A stretch of DNA of 64,000 nt from Bog-473 sp963777485. GTDB taxonomy: Bacteria; Actinomycetota; Acidimicrobiia; Acidimicrobiales; RAAP-2. The position numbers were made by a program, and so were the translations under genes. This document shows positions 48,700-58,065 of the stretch, in pieces; position 1 is the stretch's first letter; each line of letters starts with the position of its first letter. Where the stretch lies: NCBI GenBank assembly GCA_963777485.1, contig CAVZQP010000002.1:558001-622000 (forward strand), written 5' to 3'. The notes beneath the pieces are model-generated. The model was not told the origin of the DNA. It made no database searches and was given only the letters and a program-made list of their open reading frames with translations.

Positions 48700-49668
48700 T
48701 CAGCGTGGAGGTGCCCCGGTGATCCCGAGCAACGGCTCGTCCTGGTCCGGCCGGCGCCGGCGCCACCGCCGGCCAACTCCCGACGCCCGAGAGCTCTCCG
48801 AGTGGCGCTGCGTCCGCGAGACGACGATCCGGCTCGCCACGAGCAACAGCATCACGATGACCACGAGGATCAGCGCAGCGTCGAATGCCAGGTAGTGGTA
48901 CTGCTTTTCGGGCGAGTTGTATCCCGAGAACACCATGTAGGTCAGGTAGGGGAACTGTGAGCCTGTCAGCGAATGCGGGAGGGTGTTGGAAAAGCCCGCC
49001 GTATAGATCAGGGGCGCCGTCTCGCCACAGGCGATGGCCAGTGCCAGCAGCAATCCCGTGACGATGCCAGGTAGTGCGCTCTTGAGCACCACCTTGCGCA
49101 GCCCGTATCCCGCCGACATCCCGAGAGCCTCGGCCCCTTCGCGGTAGCCCGTGGGGACCTGGCGTAGCGAGGTCTCGGTGTTTTTGGCGATGTACGGGAT
49201 CACCATGATGGAGAGGATGATCAGGGCTGGGAGGAGTGAGAGCTTCCAGCCCAGGCCTACCACGAGGGCGACGTAGCCGACGTAGCCGAGGACGATGGAC
49301 GGGAAGCCCGAGAGGACGTCCGACGCCGTTCGGAGCGGTCCGCTCACCCGGCCGGAGAATTGGCGTGGGCGGGCGAACTCGGCCAGGTGGATTCCGGCGA
49401 ACACGCCAATGGTTCCGGCGATGATGAAGACGCCGACCATGAGGATGAGCGTGCCCAGAATCTGGTCGCGCAGGCCGCCACCCGTCGGGGTCAACTTGGT
49501 CCAGAGCACGCTCCACTGCCAGTGCGGCCAGGCCTTGGCCAAGACGTTGACGAGGAGCCAGGCGGCCGGTGCCATGAGGAGCACGAGGGCCAGGTAGGTG
49601 CATCCGCGCCAGACCTGCGTCCAGATCCGTCGGCGCGCCGTCGTGGGTGCGGCGGACAGTGAGGTCAT
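48700..49668 (-). CDS. pstA: Phosphate ABC transporter permease PstA
   Basis: This 322-residue protein has six membrane segments and the EAA-like loop SLRQVPTGYREGAEALGMSAGYGLRKVVLKSALPG. That order and spacing are those of PstA, one of the two channel subunits of the high-affinity phosphate importer. ATG 49668 overlaps the pstC stop by one base (ATGA), so they are coupled. The tail after the last helix is Arg-rich. It is the last gene of the pst operon. Confidence 0.92.
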   Translation of the reverse strand: MTSLSAAPTTARRRIWTQVWRGCTYLALVLLMAPAAWLLVNVLAKAWPHWQWSVLWTKLTPTGGGLRDQILGTLILMVGVFIIAGTIGVFAGIHLAEFARPRQFSGRVSGPLRTASDVLSGFPSIVLGYVGYVALVVGLGWKLSLLPALIILSIMVIPYIAKNTETSLRQVPTGYREGAEALGMSAGYGLRKVVLKSALPGIVTGLLLALAIACGETAPLIYTAGFSNTLPHSLTGSQFPYLTYMVFSGYNSPEKQYHYLAFDAALILVVIVMLLLVASRIVVSRTQRHSESSRASGVGRRWRRRRPDQDEPLLGITGAPPR

Positions 49669-50726
49669 CAGGCGCCGCCCACCGGCGCCGCGACGCGGCC
49701 CGTACGGCTGACGATCAGGCGTGCCACCAGGTTCACCGCCACCGAGATGACGGCCAGCACGAGGGCGAGCTCGGCCAGGGCCGACACGCCCTGCGGGTTG
49801 GCGAGCTGCCCGTCGAGCTGGGTGAGGATGGTGGCGGCGATAGTGGTGAAGGGGAGGTAGATCGTCGAGGGGATGTGCAGGGCGGCGCCACCGATCATGG
49901 CGATCGCGATCGTCTCGCCGAGCGCCCGCCCCAGGCCGAGCACGGTGGCGCCGATGACGCCCGAGCGCACCCACGGCAGGGTGACCTTGTTGGCGACCTC
50001 CCAATCGGTCATGCCGAGGGCCGATGCCCCCTCCTTGGGAAGCGGTGGCACCCCGGCGAAGAGGTCGCGGGTGGTCGAGGTGATGATGGGCACGATCATC
50101 AGCGCCAGCACGATGCCGGCGGAGAGCAGTCCTTCGCCCGAGCCGGTCGGGCTACGGAAGTACCTGAGCACCGGCACGTCGGGCATGACGCTGGCGATGT
50201 GCGGATAGACGTTGTTCGCCAACCACGGCGCGAAGGTCAGGATGCCCCACAGGCCGATCACGACGCTCGGGATGCCGGCGAGGATCTCGATGGTGAAGCC
50301 GAGCGGCCGCGAGATCCACGTCGGCATGCGCTCCGTGAGGGCGAAGGCGGCCCCGATCGAGAGGGGCAGAGCGATGACGATCGCGATAACCGACGAGGCG
50401 ATCGTGCCCCAGATGATGGCCCAGGCGCCGAACTGTGCGCCCGGGCCGCCCCCGTAGCCCTGGTTCCCGTAGGTCCAGGTACGCCCGTAGAGGAAGTACC
50501 AGCCGTTGTGGCCGATGACCGGCCACGCCTTCACGGCGAGCACTGTGATGGCGAAGACCAGTGCGGCGAGCGGGAGGAGCACCGCCACCCAGGCCACGCT
50601 GCGCCAGCCCGTCTCCTCATGGCGGCGAGCGAAGTTCGCGACCCGCCGCGGCAGCGGGGGTTTCCCGACGGGTTCCGCCTGCGGCGTGGCGGGGACGCCC
50701 CCGGCCACGCCGCCGACGGTTGCCAT
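49668..50726 (-). CDS. pstC: Phosphate ABC transporter permease PstC
   Basis: This 352-residue partner permease of PstA has six membrane segments. Its cytoplasmic loop is DLFAGVPPLPKEGASALGMTDWEVANKVTLPWVRSG. The extracytoplasmic loop YGRTWTYGNQGYGGG between TM1 and TM2 is typical of PstC. ATG 50726 overlaps the pstS stop by one base (TAATG), so it is translationally coupled. The longer frame reads back into pstS and is rejected. Confidence 0.92.
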   Translation of the reverse strand: MATVGGVAGGVPATPQAEPVGKPPLPRRVANFARRHEETGWRSVAWVAVLLPLAALVFAITVLAVKAWPVIGHNGWYFLYGRTWTYGNQGYGGGPGAQFGAWAIIWGTIASSVIAIVIALPLSIGAAFALTERMPTWISRPLGFTIEILAGIPSVVIGLWGILTFAPWLANNVYPHIASVMPDVPVLRYFRSPTGSGEGLLSAGIVLALMIVPIITSTTRDLFAGVPPLPKEGASALGMTDWEVANKVTLPWVRSGVIGATVLGLGRALGETIAIAMIGGAALHIPSTIYLPFTTIAATILTQLDGQLANPQGVSALAELALVLAVISVAVNLVARLIVSRTGRVAAPVGGA

Positions 50727-51850
50727 TACTTGATGCCCAGGATCTGCTTGATCGACTGCGCCACAACCTTGGAGGGCAGCGGCTGGAAGTTGACCTGGGA
50801 GAGGTACGAGGAGTCTGCGCCGTACTTCTTGTTCAGGGCCCACTCGAGCACCGAGCGGATGTTCTTGGCCGTCGTGCTGCTCGACTGGCTGTTGGACACG
50901 ATGGCGTACTCGTAGTTGACGATCGGGTAGCCGTTGTTGATGTTGCCGTAGATGAGCGAGATCGTCCCGTTGGCCGGCGTCTTCTTGACGTAACCGGCAG
51001 CTTCAGTGGCGATCGTCTGCTGGGTTGGCAGGACGTATTGATTGTGCCCATTGCCTAACGCCGCGTAGACCTGGCCGTTCTGCAACACCTGGGTCTCGTA
51101 GCTGATCCCGATGTAGGCGATGCAGCCCACCGTGGCCTTGCAGCCGGAGACCATGCCCGAGTTGCCGTTCTCACCGAGTGCGCCCGGGGCGTTCGGCCAC
51201 GGCACGGTGGTGTTGAAGCCGACCTTGGTGCCCCAGCCCGAGGCGTCGGCCTTGGACAGATAGCTGGTCCAAAGGAAGGTGTCACCGGAACTGTCCGAGC
51301 GGTGCAGCGTCACGATCGGCGTGGCGGGCAGGGTCACGCCGGGATTGGCACTGGCGATGGCCGAGTCGTTCCACTTGGTGATCTGGCCCTGGTACATCTC
51401 GGACAGCACCTTGCCTGAGAGCTTGAGGTGGGCGGTCACCCCCGGGACGTTGTACACCGCCATCTGAGCCGAGATGACCAACGGGATGTTCTTGAGGTGC
51501 GGGTTGGCCTGGACTACCGACGGGGATAGATAGGCGTCGGAGGCGCCGATGTCAATGGTGCCGTTCTCGGCCTCGGAAATGCCTGTTCCCGAGCCGGTCG
51601 CGGCCGTCTGGATGGTCGTGCTCGGGTACTTTTCGCTGTAGCCGCCTGACCACAGGTTGAAGATGGGGTACATCAGGGTGCTCCCGGTCTCCGTCACCGT
51701 TCCGCCCGTGGGCGTCTCGACGCCGCTCGCGGGCAGCTTGGTGCTCGCCGACGCGGCCGAGCTGAGGACGACTGAGCTCAGCGCAAGGGTCGCCGCCACT
51801 ACGGCGATCGCTCCACGCGTCAGTCGCGTCGTTCCCATCCATTTGGTCAC
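50726..51850 (-). CDS. pstS: Phosphate-binding protein PstS
   Basis: This 374-residue periplasmic-type binding protein starts at GTG 51850, with AAGGAG eight bases upstream. It has a signal peptide to about residue 36; no lipobox Cys is seen, so it may be a secreted rather than lipid-anchored PstS. The phosphate-site segments TETGSTLMYPIFNLW, TAATGSGTGISEAENGTIDIGASDAYL and HRSDSSGDTFLWTSYLS are clear. It follows pstB by 118 bases. Confidence 0.93.
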   Translation of the reverse strand: MTKWMGTTRLTRGAIAVVAATLALSSVVLSSAASASTKLPASGVETPTGGTVTETGSTLMYPIFNLWSGGYSEKYPSTTIQTAATGSGTGISEAENGTIDIGASDAYLSPSVVQANPHLKNIPLVISAQMAVYNVPGVTAHLKLSGKVLSEMYQGQITKWNDSAIASANPGVTLPATPIVTLHRSDSSGDTFLWTSYLSKADASGWGTKVGFNTTVPWPNAPGALGENGNSGMVSGCKATVGCIAYIGISYETQVLQNGQVYAALGNGHNQYVLPTQQTIATEAAGYVKKTPANGTISLIYGNINNGYPIVNYEYAIVSNSQSSSTTAKNIRSVLEWALNKKYGADSSYLSQVNFQPLPSKVVAQSIKQILGIK

Positions 51851-51968
51851 AGCATTTCTCCTTGTGAGGTGGTTACTTGGTGTCGCTCTCGTTGTCCCGA
51901 GGGATCCGGCGTTCGGCGGGCATCACGCTCTGGCTCGTCGTCGATCGGGTACGCGCCTACGCCTCGCC

Positions 51969-52832
51969 CTAGCCCATCCGCCCGGTGACGTAGCGCTCGG
52001 TGTCGGTGTGCTCCGGCCGGTTGAAGACGTCGTCCGTCGTGCCGTGCTCCACCAACGCGCCTTGGTAGAAGAACATCGTGTGGTTCGAGATCCGCAACGC
52101 CTGCCCGAGGTTGTGCGTCACCACGATGAGGCTCAGCGCGGGCGTCATGGTCTTGATCAACGCCTCGATCGACTCGGTCGTGATCGGGTCGAGCGCCGAA
52201 GTCGGCTCGTCCAGCAACAGCATGTCCGGGCCCACCGCGAGCGCACGCGCCAGGCACAACAGTTGCTGCTGCCCGCCCGAGAGGCGGAATGGGGAGTCGT
52301 TCAGGCGGTCCTTCACCATGTCCCACAGGCCGACCTCGGTCAGCCGGCGTTCGCACACGACGTCGAGTTGTTTGCCCTTGGCGATGCGGTGCGCCTTCAC
52401 GCCGGCAACCACGTTGTCCTTGATCGACATCGGGAAGGGATTGGGCCGCTGGAACAGCATGCCAACCCGCCGGCGCAGCGTCAGCAGTTCGACGCTCGGC
52501 GCCCACAGGCTCTCGCCGTCGTACGTCACATCACCGCGCCGGGTGAAGCCCGGCACGCGGTCGTTCATGCGGTTGAGGGTGCGGAGGAAGGTGGACTTGC
52601 CCGAGCCCGTGGGCCCGATCAGCGCCGTGATGGATCCACGCTTGAGCGCGACGTTCACGTCACCCAGCACCGTCCGGCCGGAGAAGCCGAGATCGAGCTT
52701 GACGGCCTCCATCACATGCTCGGGCTTCTCGGCGTCGGGGTCGAGCGACTGGAGCACCTTGTCAATACGTCGTTGCTGCCCCGTCGTCGTAACGGGATCG
52801 GAACGCGTCGCCGCTACATCTCCATCTGCCAC
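51969..52832 (-). CDS. pstB: Phosphate ABC transporter ATP-binding protein PstB
   Basis: This 287-residue ABC ATPase has Walker A GPTGSGKST, the PstB-type FQRPNPFPMSIKDNV Q-loop region, signature LSGGQQQLLCLARALA and Walker B LLLDEPTSALDP, with a switch His in VVTHNLGQA. About 40 extra residues precede the usual N-terminus. It is the first gene of the pst set, giving order B-S-C-A rather than the common S-C-A-B. GTG 52832 is the chosen start. A PHO-box-like repeat lies just upstream; phoU is not in the window. Confidence 0.93.
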   Translation of the reverse strand: MADGDVAATRSDPVTTTGQQRRIDKVLQSLDPDAEKPEHVMEAVKLDLGFSGRTVLGDVNVALKRGSITALIGPTGSGKSTFLRTLNRMNDRVPGFTRRGDVTYDGESLWAPSVELLTLRRRVGMLFQRPNPFPMSIKDNVVAGVKAHRIAKGKQLDVVCERRLTEVGLWDMVKDRLNDSPFRLSGGQQQLLCLARALAVGPDMLLLDEPTSALDPITTESIEALIKTMTPALSLIVVTHNLGQALRISNHTMFFYQGALVEHGTTDDVFNRPEHTDTERYVTGRMG

Positions 52833-52843
52833 TACCTGGACCG

Positions 52844-52861
52844 TAATGAGGCCAGGTGAAC
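52844..52861 (-). promoter_or_regulatory. PHO-box-like repeat before pstB
   Basis: On the minus strand GTTCACC (52861-52855) is followed 11 bp later by CTCATTA (52850-52844), resembling the 11-bp direct repeats bound by actinobacterial PhoP. It lies only 12-29 bases before the start codon. A second TTCAC lies further upstream near 52890. Confidence 0.3.
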
Positions 52862-53001
52862 ACGAAGCAACAGGAGCGCAATCTCAGAGTGAATACTTCG
52901 TAAGGGTTCGGCAATCTCCGGCAACCTCGGTGGGAGGGCCCAGGCGCTCCCGAGCCCCGAAGGCAGCGGAGCGGCCGATCGGCCCCACCTACCGGCCCGT
53001 C

Positions 53002-53844
53002 CTACCGGGCCACCGCCTCCCTGTGCGCGACGGCGACGGACGTGACCACGCGGGGTGCAAACGCCAGCACCACGAGCCACAGGGCTGCGGCTGGGATCGA
53101 CAGCGCGACCGCGACCCCCGAGGAGAAGAAGGCCGCGACGAAGGCGGCGCCACCCACCAAGCCGCCCACGATGTAGGCCAACCACCACTGCAGGATGCGG
53201 ACCCGGTTCGGATCATGGTGGGGTAGGCAGTCCCGGATGGCCTGGTAGGGGAACCAAAGGTTGATGATCGGCACGAACCACGAGCCGACGCCCCAGCCCG
53301 GCGAATGGGTGGTCGGGAACCCGAGGGCCCGGGCCGCCGACGCCGCCCGGTGCTGCCAGACGAGGGTCACCACGAGCGCCGCGAGCGCGACCAGCCCCAG
53401 GAGATAGAACCACGGGCTGATCGACTCGTTCGTGAACGTCGGCGGCGTGATGTGGCGTTGCGTGTCGTCCCAGATGATCTTGAAGTCCTGACCGATCGTC
53501 ATCAGGCGCGAGGACTCGGTGCGGAGCAGCACCAGGTTCAAGAGGCCCGCGACGGCGGGCACGCACAGCGAGATGCGCGCCACCCCGGCCAGACCGAGCT
53601 CACTCTGGACGAGACCCGACGTGTAGTGCGCGTCGAGCCGCTGGGTCGCCGCCACCCACGGCGTTTCCCCGAGCGCCGGTCCCAGCGGCGGCGGCGCGCC
53701 GGTCCATGGCGGCGGCGGCGCCTGCTGGGGCAACACGACCGCCTCGCTCCAGGCATAGCCGTCCCACCAGCGCTGCCCCGGCCCACCGGCCGGATCGGGG
53801 TACCACCCCGGCGGCGCGCCCGGGTAGCCGCTGTAGTCGCTCAC
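53002..53844 (-). CDS. DUF2510 + DUF4328 membrane protein
   Basis: From GTG 53844 the 280-residue protein has an N-terminal DUF2510 motif (PGWYPDPAGGPGQRWWDGYAW, about residues 10-30) and a Pro-rich linker. Then comes a DUF4328 membrane domain with about four helices, including the conserved GWGVGSWFVPIINLWFPYQAIRD loop. Such proteins are common in actinobacteria and have no known activity. The end of the previous gene is 169 bases away; the gap holds the pst promoter region. Confidence 0.82.
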   Translation of the reverse strand: MSDYSGYPGAPPGWYPDPAGGPGQRWWDGYAWSEAVVLPQQAPPPPWTGAPPPLGPALGETPWVAATQRLDAHYTSGLVQSELGLAGVARISLCVPAVAGLLNLVLLRTESSRLMTIGQDFKIIWDDTQRHITPPTFTNESISPWFYLLGLVALAALVVTLVWQHRAASAARALGFPTTHSPGWGVGSWFVPIINLWFPYQAIRDCLPHHDPNRVRILQWWLAYIVGGLVGGAAFVAAFFSSGVAVALSIPAAALWLVVLAFAPRVVTSVAVAHREAVAR

Positions 53845-53934
53845 CCCGACATCCTGCCAAAGCCCCGACCCCGCTGGTGACGTCCCACGTTCCCACCTTC
53901 GCTCGGCGCACAGGGTGCGCAATAGCCTGCAGGC

Positions 53935-54873
53935 GTGCGGGTGTTCATCGCGGGCGGTACGGGCGCCATCGGTCGCCCTCTCGTGGCGGCGTTGGCGGCT
54001 GCAGGCCATGAGGTGGCGGTGTACTCCCGCAACGCGGAGAAGGTGGCCGCCCTCGGTGTGCCCGGAATCGTCCCGGCGGCCGGCGATGCCTTCGACGCCG
54101 AAGCCCTGATCGGCGCCGTGCAGTCCTTCCGGCCCGAAGTCGTGATCAACGAATTGACGAGCCTGCCCCAGACGGCCAACCCGCTCGCCATCAAGCGCGG
54201 CTTCGACCAGACGAGCCGCCTCCGCCGCGAGGTCTCCAAGACGCTCGTCACCGCGGCCCGCGCTGCTGGTGCCCGGCGCATCGTGGCCCAGAGCATCTCG
54301 TTCGCCTACCGCCCCGGACCGGGCATGCGCACCGAGGCCGACCCGTTGTGGACCGACGCCAAGGGTCAGATCGGCATCCTCACCGGCTCGGTCGCAACGC
54401 TGGAGTCGAACACGCTCGGTGCCCCCGAGCTCGAAGGCGTCGTGCTGCGCTACGGCTCATTTTACGGTCCGGGCACTTACTTCGCGCCGAGCGGGCTCTA
54501 CGCAATGATGCTCAAGCGGCGGGTGTTACCGATACCGGGCCAGGGCGGCGGGATCTTCGCGCTCGTCCACGTCGACGACGCCGCGGCCGCAACCGTGGCG
54601 GCGCTCCACGGCCCGACTGGCATCTTCAACGTGGCCGACGACGTGCCCGCGCCGGCGTCGGAGTTGATGACGTTCACGGCCGACGTGATGGGCGCCAAGC
54701 CGCCGCGTCACGTGCCCGAGTCGCTCGTCCGGATCGGCGCCGGGGCGTTCGTCGCGTACCTGTTGTGCGAGCAGCCGGCGATCTCGAGCGCGCGAGCCCG
54801 CAGCGAGCTCGGCTGGTCGCCGCGTTACCCCGACTGGCACGAGGGGCTGACCGCCGTCTTCGCGGGTGGGTAA
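53935..54873 (+). CDS. NAD-dependent epimerase/dehydratase family protein
   Basis: This 312-residue extended-SDR protein begins RVFIAGGTGAIGRPLV with the GGxGxxG nucleotide site. RIVAQSISFAYRPG follows, and LRYGSFYGPGTYFAP in the middle is the conserved extended-SDR block. The usual YxxxK pair is not seen in its standard place, so catalysis by this route is uncertain. It is a GTG-started single gene facing the DUF4328 gene divergently. Confidence 0.82.
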   Translation: MRVFIAGGTGAIGRPLVAALAAAGHEVAVYSRNAEKVAALGVPGIVPAAGDAFDAEALIGAVQSFRPEVVINELTSLPQTANPLAIKRGFDQTSRLRREVSKTLVTAARAAGARRIVAQSISFAYRPGPGMRTEADPLWTDAKGQIGILTGSVATLESNTLGAPELEGVVLRYGSFYGPGTYFAPSGLYAMMLKRRVLPIPGQGGGIFALVHVDDAAAATVAALHGPTGIFNVADDVPAPASELMTFTADVMGAKPPRHVPESLVRIGAGAFVAYLLCEQPAISSARARSELGWSPRYPDWHEGLTAVFAGG

Positions 54874-54939
54874 GGGTCGTCAGCGTCGCCGGTTCGGGAC
54901 GGAGTCACGCACCGGGGTCCGGAGAGGCAGAATTCGCTC

Positions 54940-55857
54940 GTGCGGCGCGTTGTGCCCTGGGTCTTGCTGGCTGTGCTGACGATCGGTGTGGCGGGCTTCG
55001 CCGCGCTCGGTCAGGCCGAGTCGACCTCCGGCGTGACTCCCGCCGCCTGGGTCCACAACGTCCTCGCAGCGACCACTGCCGCCGGGTCGGCTCACCTCCG
55101 ATTTGTGACCGTGACCACGAGTGCGGACGCCTCGCAGGACCAGACGACCACCGGGAACGGGGAGGTCGATTTCGTCAACGGCAACTTCAGCGTGACGGAG
55201 TTCTTTCGTCAACACGGATCGGAGTCGGCGAACGGCGGCCCCGTCCAACAACTCGAGGAAACGTGGGGGGAGCACACGATCGCCATCGGGCAAACCGTGT
55301 ACCACAGCCTCGTCCTGCCGGTCTCGGCCTCGGTCGCTGCACCACCGTCCGGATGGAGCCGTTCACACTTCCCGCGCCAGGTCCATCAGGCTTTCGGCCT
55401 GGATGCCGCGATCGGCGCCGAGGACGCCGTCGCGGGCTTGGCCTCGATCGCTCCCGTCCGTGCGGTGCGCGAGCTCGGACCAGGGTCCGTTGACGGCGTG
55501 GCGACGACGCGCTATCTCATCACGGCGCAGCCGCTCTATCTGTGCGGGAAGCACGGAAGGACATTGACGCTCCACCTCGTGCCGGCGACGACGGTATGGA
55601 TCGACGGCGAGGGACGCCTGCTCCAGGCTCGGGTGTCGGACTACAACAAGGGCGGACCCGTCCAAGTTCCAGCCGGTCCATCCGGATCAGGCGGCTCTAC
55701 GGTTACCGTCGCATCGTCCACCACTGTCTCGACGCTGACGTTTTCTGCGTTCGGTGCACCAGTGCACGTCGAGGCCCCCAGCACCAACGGCACCGGAGGC
55801 GGGAGTTTCAGTATTGCCCTCCAGAGCAAGGCCAGAACCACCCCGTGCACCCGTTAG
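54940..55857 (+). CDS. Secreted or membrane-anchored hypothetical protein
   Basis: This 305-residue protein has an N-terminal hydrophobic signal (VVPWVLLAVLTIGVAGFAALG) without a lipobox. The mature part is beta-rich and Thr/Ser/Val-rich, with HLRFVTVTTSADASQDQTTTGNGEVDFVNG resembling the start of LppX/LprG- or LolA-like lipid-binding folds. It also has VRAVRELGPGSVDGVATTRYLIT and a Gly/Ser-rich end. A lipid or surface-binding role is only a guess. GGAGAGG stands before GTG 54940. Confidence 0.62.
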   Translation: MRRVVPWVLLAVLTIGVAGFAALGQAESTSGVTPAAWVHNVLAATTAAGSAHLRFVTVTTSADASQDQTTTGNGEVDFVNGNFSVTEFFRQHGSESANGGPVQQLEETWGEHTIAIGQTVYHSLVLPVSASVAAPPSGWSRSHFPRQVHQAFGLDAAIGAEDAVAGLASIAPVRAVRELGPGSVDGVATTRYLITAQPLYLCGKHGRTLTLHLVPATTVWIDGEGRLLQARVSDYNKGGPVQVPAGPSGSGGSTVTVASSTTVSTLTFSAFGAPVHVEAPSTNGTGGGSFSIALQSKARTTPCTR

Positions 55858-55892
55858 CTCCGCCCGGTGGCGGCACGAGCATCCACCGCGGA

Positions 55893-57083
55893 TCATCCTC
55901 CGACGGGTAATCCCAGTGCCGCCCCCAGCGCCCCGATCACTCCCGCGCCGAGGAGGATGAGGACGACGCTGCGCCGCAGTCCGATGATCAGCACGAACGC
56001 GCCGGCGAGGACGAAGACCTGCCAAACGTGCGCAATTGCGAGCGCAAGCGGAATGGATGCACCGGCGATGGCGCCGATCGCCGCGGGGCCCGCGCCGCCC
56101 AAGAACGACTGCGCGCCCCGGTTCGCGCGCAGAGCGCCGAAATGCCGGGCTCCGGCGAGGATGAAGACGAAAGACGGGGAGAAGGCGATCAGCGCGGCCA
56201 GGAGTGCCCCACCGACGCCGGCGGCGGCATAGCCCACCACCGACACGGTCTGCACGACGGGCCCCGGAGTGATCTGGCCGAGCGCGACCCCATTGAGGAA
56301 TTGGGCGTTGGTCATCCAGTGGTAGTGGTGCACCGCGTCCGCCTGCATGAGCGGGATGATCACGAAGCCGCCGCCGAACGACAGCGCACCGACCTTCAAG
56401 GCCACCCATGCGAGCGCGCCGAGACCGCCTGTTGCCACCACTCCCAGTGGCGCCACAACGAGCGCATGGGGGCGGCTCGGCCAGCGCAGGGCGCCTGAGA
56501 TCATCACCTCCACGAGGCCGCAGCCCAGCAGGACGAGGACGAGCCAGGTCCCGACCGTGGCGGCTGCTACGCCGCCCGCGACCGCGTAGACAACCCAGCG
56601 GACCTGGCGCACACGGATATCACCGGCTCGTCGCCAGCTCGCCGGGATCAACCCCAGCGCCGCGTTGACCGCCACGGGCGCCACGGCGGCGCCGGCTCCC
56701 AGGGCGGCACCCTTGATCCAGGTCGGCGGGTTGGAGGCCAGGAAGACGACCGACAGCACGATGATGATGGTCAGCCCAGGGCAGATGAAGCACGCACCGC
56801 CGACGAGGGCGCCACGCGGGCCCCGAAGCCGCCAGGCGCAGAAGATCGCGAGTTGCGTGGAGGCCGGCCCAGGCAGGAGGTTCGTCGCTGCGATCGCGTC
56901 CTCGAACTCGACCTCGTCGATCCACTCCTCGCGCTCGACGGCGAGCCGGCGCAGCATGGCGATATGTGTCGGCGGGCCCCCGAAGCCGATGCAGCCGATG
57001 CGGCCCCACTCGCGGGCGATTGTGGTCAAGCGGACGTCGGGCCGGGCATCCGGTGATGACTCCGGCGTCGGCTCGTCCGTCAC
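55893..57083 (-). CDS. chrA: Chromate transporter, two-domain CHR family
   Basis: This 396-residue protein has about 11-12 membrane segments in two homologous halves. The first half starts GCIGFGGPPTHIAMLRR and contains NLLPGPASTQLAIF. The second starts GALSFGGGFVIIPLM and contains LGQITPGPVVQTVSVVGYAAAG. This duplicated pattern is typical of ChrA-type efflux proteins, which expel chromate; some relatives have other anions. No chrB regulator is adjacent. The symbol is given by family only. Confidence 0.85.
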   Translation of the reverse strand: MTDEPTPESSPDARPDVRLTTIAREWGRIGCIGFGGPPTHIAMLRRLAVEREEWIDEVEFEDAIAATNLLPGPASTQLAIFCAWRLRGPRGALVGGACFICPGLTIIIVLSVVFLASNPPTWIKGAALGAGAAVAPVAVNAALGLIPASWRRAGDIRVRQVRWVVYAVAGGVAAATVGTWLVLVLLGCGLVEVMISGALRWPSRPHALVVAPLGVVATGGLGALAWVALKVGALSFGGGFVIIPLMQADAVHHYHWMTNAQFLNGVALGQITPGPVVQTVSVVGYAAAGVGGALLAALIAFSPSFVFILAGARHFGALRANRGAQSFLGGAGPAAIGAIAGASIPLALAIAHVWQVFVLAGAFVLIIGLRRSVVLILLGAGVIGALGAALGLPVGG

Positions 57084-57112
57084 CGCCTCATGTTGGCACG
57101 CCGTGCACGCGC

Positions 57113-57970
57113 CTACTGGAGGACCGGTGCCATCTCCTCGAGAGCCGCAATGTGCGCGTCGGCGCCCCTCAACTCGGAGTGCATCGTGTTGAGGGAGAGA
57201 TGCGTGGCGCCGGCGTCGCGCCAGCGGCGCGCGTGTTCGACCAACTTGTCGTGGTCCCGCACGGAGTACTCGAGACGCCCTTCGAACTGGAAGTTGGTCA
57301 GGTCCCGCCCGACCTCGTCAGCTGCCTGTCGGATGACTTGGAGTGCCTCTTCGAGCCCGCCGCGCGGGCGCGCCATCGGGAACCAGCCGTCGGCGATGCG
57401 ACCAACGCGGCGCAACGCCGGCGGATCGAATGCGCCGATCCAGACCGGGATGGTTCGATCGGGCCTCGGTGCGAGACCAGCGTGGTCGATGTGGTGGAAC
57501 TCCCCGTCGAACGTCACGCTCTTCTCCGTCCACAGGGCGCGCAGCACGGCGACCTGCTCCTCCAGGAGCGCACCCCGTCTGTTGAACGGCATGCCGAGCG
57601 CGTCGTACTCGAGCTTGTTCCACCCGACCCCGAGCCCGAGACGGAAGCGACCCCCGCAGAGCAGGTCGAGCTCAACGGCCTGCTTCGCCAGGAGCGCCGT
57701 CTGACGCTGCGGGCCGATGAGGATGGACGTCGCGAACCCGATGTTCGTGAAGGCGGCCAGATACGAGAACATCGTCAGCGGTTCGCGGAACGGGTGATCG
57801 ATGCCATAGGGACCGCCGAGGTTGCCGAGTACAGCGGTGTCGCCGCCCAGCACGTGGTCGTAGGCGGCCAGGTGCGTATAGCCGAGGTCCGAAACGGCCT
57901 GTCCGACCGCGCGCACGGCGCCGGTGTCGTAGCCGAGCTCGGTCTGGGGAAAGATTACGCCGATGTCCAT
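57113..57970 (-). CDS. F420-dependent LLM-class oxidoreductase
   Basis: This 285-residue luciferase-like TIM-barrel enzyme has YTHLAAYDHVLG, TSILIGPQRQTALLAKQAVELDLLCGGRFRLGLGVGWN and the VWIGAFDPPALRRVGRIADGWFPMA segment typical of the F420-dependent group. These enzymes reduce or oxidise diverse substrates with deazaflavin F420. ATG 57970 is chosen because the family N-terminus DIGVIFPQTE begins there. A deazaflavin cofactor implies the organism makes F420. Confidence 0.88.
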   Translation of the reverse strand: MDIGVIFPQTELGYDTGAVRAVGQAVSDLGYTHLAAYDHVLGGDTAVLGNLGGPYGIDHPFREPLTMFSYLAAFTNIGFATSILIGPQRQTALLAKQAVELDLLCGGRFRLGLGVGWNKLEYDALGMPFNRRGALLEEQVAVLRALWTEKSVTFDGEFHHIDHAGLAPRPDRTIPVWIGAFDPPALRRVGRIADGWFPMARPRGGLEEALQVIRQAADEVGRDLTNFQFEGRLEYSVRDHDKLVEHARRWRDAGATHLSLNTMHSELRGADAHIAALEEMAPVLQ

Positions 57971-58065
57971 CGTGGCAGTCTGCCCGCGGTCGCCCGCCTT
58001 TGCAGGTGTCGGGTTCGCCGGAGGTGTTCCCCGTGGTCCGGTACAGCGGGGCGCGTCGGTGCTTG

